From: Sphingobium lactosutens DS20
GTDB taxonomy: Bacteria > Pseudomonadota > Alphaproteobacteria > Sphingomonadales > Sphingomonadaceae
Assembly (NCBI RefSeq): GCF_000445105.1
Contig: NZ_ATDP01000107.1
Location: 62,001-126,000, forward strand
DNA length: 64,000 nt
Reading direction: 5' to 3'
Made by a program: the position numbers and the translations under genes. The notes under the pieces were generated by a model that was not told the DNA's origin, did not search any database, and saw only the letters and a program-made list of their open reading frames with translations. Positions within the stretch are counted from its first letter, which is position 1. Each line of letters starts with the position of its first letter. Of this stretch, positions 8,368-17,588 are shown piece after piece.

Positions 8368-9576
8368 TTGCACAAGCATCCTAGCGCGCTGGGGGTAGCG
8401 ACCACCCTCAAACCGGCAGCACCGGTAACGCTGATTCGCCCCGAAGCCGCTGCTCGGGCCGCCCGCTTCTTTGCCGAGAAGTTCCCGGGTCGCTCGCTCT
8501 ATGCGGTGAAGGCCAATCCGTCTCCCGAACTGATCCGCACCTTGTTTGCATCGGGCATCACGCATTTCGACGTGGCCTCGATTGCCGAAGTGCGTCTGGT
8601 TGCCGAAGCGCTCGCCGGACAGGATGGCGCGAAGCTCTGCTTCATGCATCCCGTCAAGGCAGAGGAAGCCGTTGCCGAGGCCTATCACGTCCATGGCGTG
8701 CGCACCTTTTCGCTCGACACGATCGACGAGTTGGACAAGATCATGCGCGCGACCGGCAACGCCACCGATCTGGAATTGTGCGTGCGTCTGCGCGTGTCGT
8801 CGGAACATGCCGAACTCAGCCTGGCGTCCAAATTCGGCGCAGAACTGGGCGAAACCCGCGAATTGCTGATGGCCACCCGCCAGGCCGCCGACGCGCTCGG
8901 CATCTGCTTCCATGTCGGCAGCCAGGCCATGAGCCCGCAGGCCTATAGCGACGCCATCGAACGCGTGCGCGCGGCGATCGTCGATGCGGCCGTCACCGTC
9001 GACATCATCGACGTCGGTGGTGGTTTTCCGTCGGTGTATCCCGGCATGGAGCCGGTGTCGTTGGAACGCTATTTCGATGCAATCCATCGCGGTTTCGAAA
9101 GCCTGCCGATCAGCTATTCGGCGGAATTGTGGTGCGAACCCGGCCGCGCGCTGTCGGCCGAATATAGCTCGGTCGTCGTGCGCGTCGAACGGCGGCGGGG
9201 CACTGAGCTTTATATCAACGACGGTGCCTATGGCGCGCTGTTCGACGCCGCGCATATCGGCTGGCGTTTCCCGGTGGAACTGCTGCGTGAGGAAGCGAGC
9301 CTCGAATCGCTCGAAGGCTTCTCCTTCTACGGTCCGACCTGCGACGATATGGACCATATGGTCGGTCCCTTCATGCTGCCGTCGGACGTCAAGGCCGGCG
9401 ACTATATCGAAATCGGGATGCTCGGCGCCTATGGCGCGGCCATGCGCACCGGCTTCAACGGTTTCACCTCGGAATCGACGATCGAAGTCGAGGATGAGCC
9501 GATGGCGAGCCTCTATACGGAGCATCCGCTGCCCCGCCGCCGCGCCAATGTGGTGAAGCTGGGATCTTCGCTCTAA
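8368..9576 (+). CDS. Ornithine/lysine decarboxylase, PLP fold III (eukaryotic-type ODC)
   Basis: This 402-residue protein has the PLP lysine in LYAVKANPSPEL, the CFHVGSQ and GGGFPSVYPG motifs, and the C-terminal GPTCDDMDHM substrate loop of the eukaryotic-type ornithine/diaminopimelate decarboxylases. It would supply putrescine (or cadaverine) to the carboxyspermidine enzymes just upstream. I take the TTG at 8368 as start: TGGAGG lies 10 nt upstream and there is no nearer ATG. The 151-bp gap upstream may hold its own promoter. A strong terminator follows. Confidence 0.88.
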   Translation: MHKHPSALGVATTLKPAAPVTLIRPEAAARAARFFAEKFPGRSLYAVKANPSPELIRTLFASGITHFDVASIAEVRLVAEALAGQDGAKLCFMHPVKAEEAVAEAYHVHGVRTFSLDTIDELDKIMRATGNATDLELCVRLRVSSEHAELSLASKFGAELGETRELLMATRQAADALGICFHVGSQAMSPQAYSDAIERVRAAIVDAAVTVDIIDVGGGFPSVYPGMEPVSLERYFDAIHRGFESLPISYSAELWCEPGRALSAEYSSVVVRVERRRGTELYINDGAYGALFDAAHIGWRFPVELLREEASLESLEGFSFYGPTCDDMDHMVGPFMLPSDVKAGDYIEIGMLGAYGAAMRTGFNGFTSESTIEVEDEPMASLYTEHPLPRRRANVVKLGSSL

Positions 9577-9587
9577 GCAGCTAGTCA

Positions 9588-9623
9588 AAAGGCCCCCGCT
9601 GCCGAACGGTAGCGGGGGCCTTT
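9588..9623. terminator. Bidirectional rho-independent terminator
   Basis: A 13-bp perfect stem (9588-9600 with 9611-9623, 10-nt loop) has an A-run on the left and a T-run on the right. It lies between the stop of the decarboxylase and the stop of the convergent RNA methyltransferase, so it can serve both. Confidence 0.88.
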
Positions 9624-9624
9624 C

Positions 9625-10842
9625 TCATTTGCGGAAGATGCCAACCAGTTCGACATGGGTGGACCAGCGGAACTGGCCGACGGGCTTGACGCTTTCCAGC
9701 TGATATCCCGCTGCCGTCAGATGCGCGGCATCACGGGCAAAGCTGGCGGGATTGCAGGATATATAGGCGATCGTCGGCACGTCCGCCTGCGCCAGTTGCA
9801 ACACCTGTTCCCGCGCGCCCGCGCGCGGGGGATCGAGAATGACGGCGGCAAAGCGGTTCAGTTCCTCCGGCGTCAGGGGCCGCCGGAACAGGTCGCGATG
9901 ATCGGCGGCCAGCCGCAGCTGCGCCCGACCTGCCGCCATCTTGAGCTGAAGGATCACGTCGCGCGCAGCCTCCGCCGCATAGACGGGCCTGCCCTCTCCC
10001 AGCGCCAGCGCAAAAGTGCCCAGCCCACAGAACAGGTCCGCGATCGCCCCCGTCGGCGGCAGCGCCGCGCCCACCGGGCCGACCAGAGCCGCCTCCCCAT
10101 CCGGCGTGGCCTGGAGAAAGGAAAAGGGCGGAAAGCCAACTGGCACGCCACCGAAGCTGATCGTGGCTGCATCAGGCTCCCATCGCGTCTGTGGTCCGTC
10201 GCCCTCATCAATCGTCAGCCGCGCCAGACCGTGCGTCCGCGCAAAATCCCCCAGCCCCTCATCCGCTGCCAATCCCTCGACCCGCACACCCTCCAGCAAC
10301 AGGTCGACGCCCTGGTCGATCACCGACATTTTCACATGCGCCGCTCGCTTGTCCGGCAGGATCAGCGCCAGCAGGGATCGCAGCGGCTCTATCAAGGCAA
10401 ACAGCTTTGGGTCGAGCACCGCGCACATCCGAAGGTCGATCAGCCGATGGCTGCCCTCCTCGGCAAAGCCGATCGTCACGCGCTTGCCCGTACGCGCCGC
10501 GCGCAGCGATGCGCGCCGCCGGGTCATGGGGGGCGACAGATGTGGCGGCAGCACCGTGACCGCCGTCACGCCCTGGCCCGCCAAGGCGCCGACCGCACGC
10601 GCGGTCACGAAGTCGGCATAGCTCTGATCGTCCAGATGCTGAAGCTGGCATCCCCCGCAGGCAGGGAAGTGAACGCAGGGCGGCTCGGCATGATGGACGC
10701 CGAAGACGACGGTTCCATCGGCCATCACACGGTCCCCCGGCGCGGCCAGCGGCACATGCCGGCCATCGCCGGTGACGCCATCGCCGCGCGCGGCAATGCG
10801 GATGATGCTGTCGGCTTCGCTGTCTGTCTTGCTATCGGTCAC
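9625..10842 (-). CDS. RlmD/TrmA-family RNA (uracil-C5) methyltransferase
   Basis: This 405-residue protein has an N-terminal TRAM-like segment, the Fe-S cysteine cluster CVHFPACGGCQ (about residues 55-66), the SAM motif DLFCGLGTFAL, and the catalytic region ILDPPRAG followed by YISCNPASFARD with the nucleophile cysteine. It would methylate a uracil in 23S rRNA or tRNA; the family split between RlmD and other targets cannot be settled here. Its ATG overlaps the stop of the upstream nnr gene by 4 bp. Confidence 0.88.
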   Translation of the reverse strand: MTDSKTDSEADSIIRIAARGDGVTGDGRHVPLAAPGDRVMADGTVVFGVHHAEPPCVHFPACGGCQLQHLDDQSYADFVTARAVGALAGQGVTAVTVLPPHLSPPMTRRRASLRAARTGKRVTIGFAEEGSHRLIDLRMCAVLDPKLFALIEPLRSLLALILPDKRAAHVKMSVIDQGVDLLLEGVRVEGLAADEGLGDFARTHGLARLTIDEGDGPQTRWEPDAATISFGGVPVGFPPFSFLQATPDGEAALVGPVGAALPPTGAIADLFCGLGTFALALGEGRPVYAAEAARDVILQLKMAAGRAQLRLAADHRDLFRRPLTPEELNRFAAVILDPPRAGAREQVLQLAQADVPTIAYISCNPASFARDAAHLTAAGYQLESVKPVGQFRWSTHVELVGIFRK

Positions 10843-12230
10843 AATCGCGCGGCGATAGCGGCTGGCAGCGCGCCAAGCAAATCATCCGCGACAAAGGCCG
10901 GGCGACATCGCCACGCCGCGTCGGCATGCAGCCATACCGCCTCGCAGGCAGCGCGAAATGGATCGCATGTCACCGCCAGCCGTCCCGCCGCCAGCCCCGC
11001 CAGCACATCACCGGTCCCGGCCGTCGACAGCCAGCTCGATGCACGCCCCTCGACCGCCACGCGCCCGTCCGGTGCGGCCACGACGCTATCTGCGCCCTTA
11101 TAGACGATGACCGCCCCCGATGCTTTTGCCGCCGCGCGGGCGCGGTCGATCTTGCTGTCTGGCAGTTTCCCGAACAGTCGCTCGAACTCGCCTTCATGCG
11201 GCGTGAGGATGGCTCCGGAGGGTATGGACAGCGTGTCGTCCTTGCCGAGCAATGTCAGAGCGTCCGCATCCAGTACCAAAGGATGTCCGCTGTCCAGCGC
11301 CACACCCAGACGCGCCCGCGCATCTGCATCAAGGCCGAGGCCAGGGCCCACTAACAGCGCGACGATCCGCTGGTCGTCCAGTTCGCCAGCCAGAGCGTCC
11401 GCGTGCATCACTTTCCGATGGATGATCGCATGAGTGCCCCCACCCGGTATGTCCGCCGCCAAACGCCGCACCACTCCCGCGCCGGATCGCGCCGCCGCCT
11501 CGCTCGCCAGCAGGCTCGCGCCGGCCATGCCGCCGCCGACAACGGCCACCAGGCCCCGGCTATATTTATGCGCGTCGACTGCGGGCATGGTCAGATGTGG
11601 CGCGGACAGCCGCTGCACATCGCTCGTGAGCGGGATATCGAGCGGTGCCAGGATCAGTCGCCCGCACAGTTCCGACGCTGGTTGGAGCAGATGCGCCGGC
11701 TTCCATGCCCCCAAGGCGATGGTGACGCCGAAGCTGGGCACGGTCGACAGCACCGCGCCTCCGTCACTTTCCACACCGCTGGGCAGGTCGACCGCGTAAG
11801 ACGCCGCTGCGCTATTCACTAATGCGCACAGCCTGTCCGCCACCGCGTCGTCCAGCCCCCGGCTTAGGCCCGTGCCGAACAGCGCGTCCACAATCTGCGT
11901 GGCCGGCGCTGCGGTCATCATGTCCTCGACCGGCCCGTCCCAGGCGGCTTTCGCTCTCTGGGCAGAGTCTGTCCGGCTTTCGCCCAACGCCGCCACGCGG
12001 ACAGGAACGCCGCGTTCGCGCATCACCCGCGCAATGACAAAGCCGTCTCCGCCATTATTGCCCGGCCCGCATAGTATCAGCAGGTCCCGGCGATGGCCCG
12101 CCCGCCATATGATGTCCGCAGCGGTTCGCCCGGCCCTTTCCATCAACGCATAGGGTTCCACCCCCGCGTCGAAGGCCGCCTGTTCGGCCGCGCGCATTTG
12201 CGCCGCCGTCAGGATGGCGTCCACGCTCAC
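10839..12230 (-). CDS. nnr: Bifunctional NAD(P)H-hydrate epimerase/dehydratase (Nnr)
   Basis: This 463-residue two-domain repair enzyme carries an N-terminal epimerase with LLILCGPGNNGGDGFV (about residues 50-65). The C-terminal ADP/ATP-dependent dehydratase has AVVGGGMAGA, LTPHEGEF and the STAGTGDVLAG anion hole. It restores NAD(P)H damaged by hydration. The length fits the usual fused form. It lies in a minus-strand run where neighbouring genes overlap by 4 bp on both sides. Confidence 0.93.
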   Translation of the reverse strand: MSVDAILTAAQMRAAEQAAFDAGVEPYALMERAGRTAADIIWRAGHRRDLLILCGPGNNGGDGFVIARVMRERGVPVRVAALGESRTDSAQRAKAAWDGPVEDMMTAAPATQIVDALFGTGLSRGLDDAVADRLCALVNSAAASYAVDLPSGVESDGGAVLSTVPSFGVTIALGAWKPAHLLQPASELCGRLILAPLDIPLTSDVQRLSAPHLTMPAVDAHKYSRGLVAVVGGGMAGASLLASEAAARSGAGVVRRLAADIPGGGTHAIIHRKVMHADALAGELDDQRIVALLVGPGLGLDADARARLGVALDSGHPLVLDADALTLLGKDDTLSIPSGAILTPHEGEFERLFGKLPDSKIDRARAAAKASGAVIVYKGADSVVAAPDGRVAVEGRASSWLSTAGTGDVLAGLAAGRLAVTCDPFRAACEAVWLHADAAWRCRPAFVADDLLGALPAAIAARL

Positions 12231-12592
12231 CGGGCCTGTCCGGCAACCTTTGCCGGCAGGCGGTAGCGATCATCGCCGATACTGGCTTCGATCATACGCC
12301 CGCCTATGATGTGTAGCTGCACCTTTTCCGCGCCGTCGGCCTCTTCCAATCCGCGTCCGTCCGACAGGACCCGGAAACGACGAAACCCGCCATCGGGGTG
12401 ACGGATCGTCAGCAGGTCACCGTCGCGCTGGAGCGTACAATCAGGCGACCAGTCCTGCGACCCTCCTATACTGCATACTGGCGTGTCATCGCCCTGCGCC
12501 ATGGCGGCTTCCTGCTCCGCCGGGGTCCGCTCTCCACTTCCGCAGGCCGAAAGCAGGGCGATCAGCATCAGGCTTGGCCAAGCCCCCCTCAT
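12227..12592 (-). CDS. Small putative lipoprotein of unknown function
   Basis: A 121-residue protein with a lipoprotein signal (MRGAWPSLMLIALLSAC, lipobox LSAC, lipidated cysteine near residue 17) and a small beta-rich domain containing CSIGGSQDWSPDCTL. Membrane anchoring is inferred from the lipobox. The ATG at 12592 overlaps the TGA of the upstream amidohydrolase gene in an ATGA arrangement, which decides it over an ATG 18 bp upstream. No known family was recognised. Confidence 0.75.
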   Translation of the reverse strand: MRGAWPSLMLIALLSACGSGERTPAEQEAAMAQGDDTPVCSIGGSQDWSPDCTLQRDGDLLTIRHPDGGFRRFRVLSDGRGLEEADGAEKVQLHIIGGRMIEASIGDDRYRLPAKVAGQAR

Positions 12593-13305
12593 ACCAGCCG
12601 ACTCCGACATTGGAACAGCACCGGCCCGATCAGCGCCGCAAGTCGCTCCTGACCCGCAGCGTCGGCCACCAGATCCTGCCGCATCTCGATCCCCAGATAG
12701 GGAATGCCATTGGCTTCGGCATGGCGGTTCATCGTCGCGTTCAGCAATCGCCCCGAATAAGGCAGCTGGTCGCCAACGATCAGCCCAGCCTCCTCCAACA
12801 TCGGGATTGCGATGCGGGCGGCGCGATCATCCTCATTATATAATATGCCGATGTCCCAAGGACGCTTCTGTGCCGGATCGCTCTCCAGCGTCGGCGTGAA
12901 GCTATGCAGCGACAGGATGAAGGGCGACGTCATGCCGGCCAGCAAAACGCCGATGGCATGATGATAGGGATGGTAGAAACGGATCATCCGTTCGGCGAGG
13001 TCAGCATTCCGATTGCCCGGAATGGCATGGCCATCGCTCATGACCGGCAACAGGCCTGGGGCATCCTCTTCACGGTTCAAGTCGATCACCAGCCGCGACA
13101 CGCCGGCCAGCAACGTGGTGCAGCCCAATTGCCCAGCCAGCAAGGTGCTGACTTCCGCCACGCCGATGTCGATGGCGATATGTTTGCCCAGCAGCGCCGG
13201 CTCAATGCCTAGGTCGATATCATCCGGCACATGCGCGGAGGCATGATCGGCGACGATCAGCAGGTCGAGCGACCCGCCGTCGATGCGGGTGAAGGCTTGC
13301 GTCAT
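12589..13305 (-). CDS. N-formylglutamate amidohydrolase family protein
   Basis: This 238-residue protein contains the family motifs LIVADHASAHVP, HIAIDIGVAEV, SRLVIDLNR, LSLHSFTP and GIEMRQDL. Members hydrolyse N-formyl-glutamate, the last step of one histidine degradation route, or related N-acyl amides. No hut genes lie nearby, so the natural substrate is open. The ATG at 13305 overlaps the TGA of ispE (ATGA), which supports this start over an in-frame ATG at 13335. Confidence 0.85.
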   Translation of the reverse strand: MTQAFTRIDGGSLDLLIVADHASAHVPDDIDLGIEPALLGKHIAIDIGVAEVSTLLAGQLGCTTLLAGVSRLVIDLNREEDAPGLLPVMSDGHAIPGNRNADLAERMIRFYHPYHHAIGVLLAGMTSPFILSLHSFTPTLESDPAQKRPWDIGILYNEDDRAARIAIPMLEEAGLIVGDQLPYSGRLLNATMNRHAEANGIPYLGIEMRQDLVADAAGQERLAALIGPVLFQCRSRLV

Positions 13306-14183
13306 GCGCTCCTTATCCGTGTTTCCATTGTCCACCAGTCGGGCCGTTCGGCGCGGATCGCATCGGCCGCCCGGCCCATGGCCGCGTCATCATCAAATAG
13401 GGCAAAGCAGGTCGCCCCCGACCCCGACATCCGCGCGACTTTCAACCCGGCCCGCCCCCTCAAGGCCGCCAAAATATCGGCAATGGCGGGTGCCAGCGCC
13501 ATCGCCGGCCTTTCCAGATCATTGCGCCCTGCCCCAATCAGCTGGTCGAGGCTGTCGGCAGATAGCGGGCCATGATCCTGCCCGTCCCATCCCGAAAAGA
13601 CGGCGGCGGTGGACACCGCTACGCCGGGGTTGACCAGCAGCATCGGCAGCCCTTCCAATCCCGCAACGCCATGCCGCGCCAGATGCTCGCCGCGCCCGCT
13701 CACCATCTGGGTCACGCTGGGAACGCAGGCGGGAACATCCGATCCCAGATCCAGAGCCAGCCCCGCCAATTCACCCGCATCGATCCGCGCGTCCCACAGC
13801 CGCGCCAGCAGACGCAGCGTCGCGGCAGCATCGGCCGATCCGCCGCCAATGCCCGACGCGACCGGAAGCCTCTTCGTCAGCCGCAATCGCGCGCCCCGTT
13901 CCGTGCCCAGATAATCCTGCAAGGCCTTGGCGGCGCGCATGACCAGATTGCCCGATCCGGTATCCAGCCCGGCAGCGAATGGTCCGTCAATCACCAGGTC
14001 GATCGCGCCGTCGGCATCCGCCTGCCCCTCCAGCCGATCGCCATGCTCGGCAAAGACGAACAGGCTTTCGAATGCATGATAGCCATCGTCCCGCCGCGCC
14101 CGCACATGCAGGGCGAGGTTGACCTTGGCATAAGCGGTTTCGACCAGCAGATCGGCCGGCGCCTCCAGATCAGGGAGCGGCAT
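13302..14183 (-). CDS. ispE: 4-diphosphocytidyl-2-C-methyl-D-erythritol kinase
   Basis: This 293-residue GHMP kinase shows the ATP-binding motif LPVASGIGGGSADAAATLRLL, the N-terminal AYAKVNLALHV motif and the C-terminal KVARMSGSGATCFALF motif. It catalyses the ATP-dependent step of the non-mevalonate isoprenoid pathway. It overlaps the TPR gene upstream by 14 bp and the amidohydrolase gene downstream by 4 bp. Confidence 0.95.
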   Translation of the reverse strand: MPLPDLEAPADLLVETAYAKVNLALHVRARRDDGYHAFESLFVFAEHGDRLEGQADADGAIDLVIDGPFAAGLDTGSGNLVMRAAKALQDYLGTERGARLRLTKRLPVASGIGGGSADAAATLRLLARLWDARIDAGELAGLALDLGSDVPACVPSVTQMVSGRGEHLARHGVAGLEGLPMLLVNPGVAVSTAAVFSGWDGQDHGPLSADSLDQLIGAGRNDLERPAMALAPAIADILAALRGRAGLKVARMSGSGATCFALFDDDAAMGRAADAIRAERPDWWTMETRIRSA

Positions 14184-15822
14184 ATTCAGGCTTCAGTCCT
14201 TCACGGCTCTTGGCGGCCAAGCGTTCGGCCACGTCGCCTTCGGCAAAGATAGCCGCCGCATTCCAGGCATAGCGCGCTTCGTAGCGCCTCCCGGCACTCC
14301 ACAAGGCGTCGCCCAGATGTTCATTGACGGTGGGATCGTCCGGCGCCCCGGCCGCAGCGCGCTCCAGCACCGGAACGGCCGCTTTCACATTCCCGGTCAC
14401 ATATTGCGCCCAGCCCAGCGAATCGATGATGGAAGCGTCCTGCGGCTTCAGGGCGCTGGCCCGTTGGAGCAACGCCAGCGCCTGATCGACATTCTGCCGT
14501 CGCTCAATCTGCGCATAGCCAAGATAGTTGAGGATGACCGGTTCGTTGGGGGCAAGCTTTGCTGCCCGTTCCAGCACCGCGCGCGCGGCATCCCACTGCT
14601 CGCCCTGTTCCAGCGCGCTGCCTTCGAACAGCAGCAACGACCATGGCATGGTTTCGTCGGTATAGCCCGCTTGCGCGGCGCGGAAGGCGGCGGCCGCTCC
14701 GGCAAAATCCTTTTCGTCCGCCAGCAATCGACCAAGTTGCACTTGCCGCGCCGCATCCGCGCCGGCCTGTTCTGCCCGGCTGCGCGCCAAGCTGATCGCG
14801 TCCGCGCGGTCGCCCGCTTCCGCCAGGGCGACGATCAGTTCCGCCTCGCCCAGCGGCCCATACCATTTGTCCTCGGCCGCCTTGCAGGCCTCCGCCACGC
14901 CAAAGGCCGGATAGCCTGCGGCGGTGAGCAAGCGGGCAGCGATGATGTGCCCCTCCGCACTGGTAGGATCGGCAAAGGTCGCGATGCGGGCCAGACGCAT
15001 GCCCAGCGCCACGCCCGCCTCATCCGTCGCAATATCCGCCGCCAGGCGCGAGACCAGCCGCGCATAGCCCTGCGCGGGGGACAGCATCGCCCGCTTGCCC
15101 TTCGGATATTTCCCGCGCTTCAGATCAGAGCGCGCGGCGGCGAAATCGGCCGATCCGTCCGGCAGCATCGTCAGCGCTTCGTCGCGAAAACCGCGCGCGG
15201 CCAGCTGACCTGCAAAAGTGAGCCGCAGCGCCGCGCCGTCGCTCCCGCCCCGCAAGGCCAGGGCGCGCCGGGCCGCCGGCATCGCTGTTTCCAAATCACC
15301 GCGCGCAATCGCCTGCAGCGCGACATGCTCGTCGACATAGCGCCGGGCGAGATTGGCGAACGGGTCCGCATCGGAAATGACGGCTGGCGCTGTCCGACCT
15401 TCGCCCTGGGCGATCCAGCTGCGGATCATGGGCGCCAGAAAGGCGAAATTCCCCTCCTGCTCCAGCCGGTCGGTGGCGCGCGCGGCCGCGGCCCAGTCCC
15501 GTTTCTCCAGCGCTTCCCCGATCCAAAGCAAAGTCCCGTCGCGCGGCAATATCCCTTCGGCATCCAGCATGGTCGCGGCGCGCACCGCCAACGCCTGATC
15601 CCCGCTTTCCAGCGCCTGCGCAAAGGATCGGCGGGCGATGGCGATGCTATCAGGGTCCAGCGTCATCGCCGCCCGATAATTGGCCACCGCCGCCTGCAAG
15701 GCGCCATCCCCATCGGCCAGCCTCGCCTGCGCATAGGCATGGAGCGCACTGTCGGGATCGACGGCCGCGCCGGCAGGCACCGGCGTAGCCAGCAGCAACA
15801 GGGGGATGAGGCGCTTACATAT
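14170..15822 (-). CDS. Exported tetratricopeptide-repeat protein (start uncertain)
   Basis: About 550 residues with several TPR units in the C-terminal half (for example NEPVILNYLGYAQIERRQ, DASIIDSLGWAQYVTGN and DPTVNEHLGDALWSAGR). The N-terminus, RLIPLLLLATPVPAGAA, looks like a signal peptide. No ATG, GTG or TTG precedes that peptide closely: the only upstream ATG, at 15957, is 143 bp inside the ETF-QO gene and would add 45 arginine-rich residues. A rare start codon near 15822 is therefore possible. The protein is probably periplasmic, acting as a scaffold or in assembly; the partner is unknown. Confidence 0.78.
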   Translation of the reverse strand: MCKRLIPLLLLATPVPAGAAVDPDSALHAYAQARLADGDGALQAAVANYRAAMTLDPDSIAIARRSFAQALESGDQALAVRAATMLDAEGILPRDGTLLWIGEALEKRDWAAAARATDRLEQEGNFAFLAPMIRSWIAQGEGRTAPAVISDADPFANLARRYVDEHVALQAIARGDLETAMPAARRALALRGGSDGAALRLTFAGQLAARGFRDEALTMLPDGSADFAAARSDLKRGKYPKGKRAMLSPAQGYARLVSRLAADIATDEAGVALGMRLARIATFADPTSAEGHIIAARLLTAAGYPAFGVAEACKAAEDKWYGPLGEAELIVALAEAGDRADAISLARSRAEQAGADAARQVQLGRLLADEKDFAGAAAAFRAAQAGYTDETMPWSLLLFEGSALEQGEQWDAARAVLERAAKLAPNEPVILNYLGYAQIERRQNVDQALALLQRASALKPQDASIIDSLGWAQYVTGNVKAAVPVLERAAAGAPDDPTVNEHLGDALWSAGRRYEARYAWNAAAIFAEGDVAERLAAKSREGLKPEYAAP

Positions 15823-17467
15823 TGGGATAATTCGGTCCTCCGCCGCCTTCCGGCACGACCCAGTTGATATTCTGTGTCGGGTCCTTGATATCGCAAGTCT
15901 TGCAGTGGACGCAATTCTGCGCGTTGATCTGGAAGCGGGGGCCGCCCTCTTCCTCACCTACCACTTCGTAGACGCCCGCCGGGCAATAACGCTGCGCCGG
16001 CTCGTCATAGAGGGGCAGATTATAGCTGATGGGGATCGCGGGATCCTTGAGCTGGAGGTGAACCGGCTGATCCTCCTCATGATTGGTGTTGCTCAGGAAC
16101 ACCGATGACAGCCGGTCAAAGCTGATGACACCATCGGGTTTGGGATAGGCGATGGTCGCGCACTGCTCCTTGCGCCAGATTTTCGTATGATCCGGCTTGT
16201 GCTTCATCGTGAAGGGCAGGCCGATCTTGAGCGTGCGCATCCACATGTCGATGCCCGCTAGCAGGGTGCCGATCGTATTGCCGAACTTGGCCAGCAACGG
16301 TTCGGCATTCTTGACCAGCTGCAATTCGGTGGCGATCCAGCTGGACCGCACCCGATCGTCATAAGCGGCCAGAACATCGCTGGCGCGATCCTGCCGGATC
16401 GCCTCGAATGCGGTTTCGGCCGCCAGCATGCCTGATTTCATCGCGGTGTGCGTCCCCTTGATCCGGGGCACGTTGACGAAACCGGCGGAGCAGCCGATCA
16501 GCGCGCCGCCAGGAAAGGCGAGCGTCGGAATGGACTGCCAGCCGCCTTCGTTGATGACGCGCGCGCCGTAGGAGACGCGGCGGCCACCCTCCAGGAACTG
16601 GCGGATTTCCGGATGCTGCTTCCAGCGCTGGAACTCCTCGAACGGATAGAGATGCGGATTGCGATAGCCCAGCCCGACGACGAAGCCCAGCGCCACCTGC
16701 CCATTGGCCTGATGATACAGGAACCCACCGCCATAGGCATCGGTAAGGGGCCAACCCTGGCTGTGGATGACCAAGCCCGGCTGATGCTTGTCGGGATCAA
16801 TGTCCCACAATTCCTTCATGCCAAGACCGTAAACCTGCGGCTCGCATTCCGCATCCAGCGCGAACTGGCGCTTCACGATCTTGGTCAGATGGCCGCGTGC
16901 GCCTTCGGCAAAGAAGGTATATTTGGCGTGAAGCTCAAGGCCGGGTTGATAATCGGGCTTGCGATTGCCTTCCCGGTCGATCCCCATGTCGCCGGTCGCC
17001 ACGCCCTTCACACTGCCATCTTCGTGATACAGGATTTCGGCGGCGGCGAAGCCGGGGAAGATTTCGACGCCCAGCCCCTCGGCCTGTTCCGCGAGCCAGC
17101 GGCACAGATTGCCGAGCGAACCGGTATAGGTGCCCTTATTGTGCATCCAGCCCGGCGTCATGAGATGCGGCATGGTGATTTTGCCGTTTTTCGTCAGGAA
17201 CCAGTGCCGATTGTCGGTCACAGGCGTGTCGGCCAGACTGCACCCCTGTTCGCGCCAGTCCGGCAGAAGTTCGTCCAGCGCCTTGGGATCGATCACCGCA
17301 CCGGACAGGATATGCGCGCCGATCTCGGACCCTTTTTCCAGCACGCAGACCGCCAGGTCCTGGCCAGCCTCGTTGGCCAACTGCTTCAACCGGATCGCGG
17401 CGGACAGCCCGGCAGGCCCACCACCCACGATCACGATGTCATAGGCCATCGATTCCCGTTCGCTCAT
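15815..17467 (-). CDS. Electron transfer flavoprotein-ubiquinone oxidoreductase
   Basis: This 550-residue protein begins with the FAD-binding motif YDIVIVGGGPAGLSAA. It ends with the [4Fe-4S] cluster region NCVHCKTCDIKDPTQNINW, together the hallmark of ETF-QO. It moves electrons from reduced ETF (fatty acid and amino acid oxidation) to ubiquinone at the inner membrane. Length and motifs match the family. The ATG at 17467 is 6 residues before a second ATG; either is possible. The gene heads the long minus-strand run. Confidence 0.95.
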   Translation of the reverse strand: MSERESMAYDIVIVGGGPAGLSAAIRLKQLANEAGQDLAVCVLEKGSEIGAHILSGAVIDPKALDELLPDWREQGCSLADTPVTDNRHWFLTKNGKITMPHLMTPGWMHNKGTYTGSLGNLCRWLAEQAEGLGVEIFPGFAAAEILYHEDGSVKGVATGDMGIDREGNRKPDYQPGLELHAKYTFFAEGARGHLTKIVKRQFALDAECEPQVYGLGMKELWDIDPDKHQPGLVIHSQGWPLTDAYGGGFLYHQANGQVALGFVVGLGYRNPHLYPFEEFQRWKQHPEIRQFLEGGRRVSYGARVINEGGWQSIPTLAFPGGALIGCSAGFVNVPRIKGTHTAMKSGMLAAETAFEAIRQDRASDVLAAYDDRVRSSWIATELQLVKNAEPLLAKFGNTIGTLLAGIDMWMRTLKIGLPFTMKHKPDHTKIWRKEQCATIAYPKPDGVISFDRLSSVFLSNTNHEEDQPVHLQLKDPAIPISYNLPLYDEPAQRYCPAGVYEVVGEEEGGPRFQINAQNCVHCKTCDIKDPTQNINWVVPEGGGGPNYPNM

Positions 17468-17588
17468 TCATCCCTCCATGGCGCGACCGGCGGGCTGCAC
17501 CCCGGCTGTCCGATCACCGCGTTAGTCCACCAGTTTGTCATCCATGGCGATGAAGCAGCTTGACCCCCTCGTCAACCTCTGGCCCTAG

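Noticed and set aside
14317..15867. 516-codon frame antisense to the TPR gene
   Set aside because: Arginine-rich low-complexity product with no family traits; the sense strand has TPR repeats and a signal peptide.
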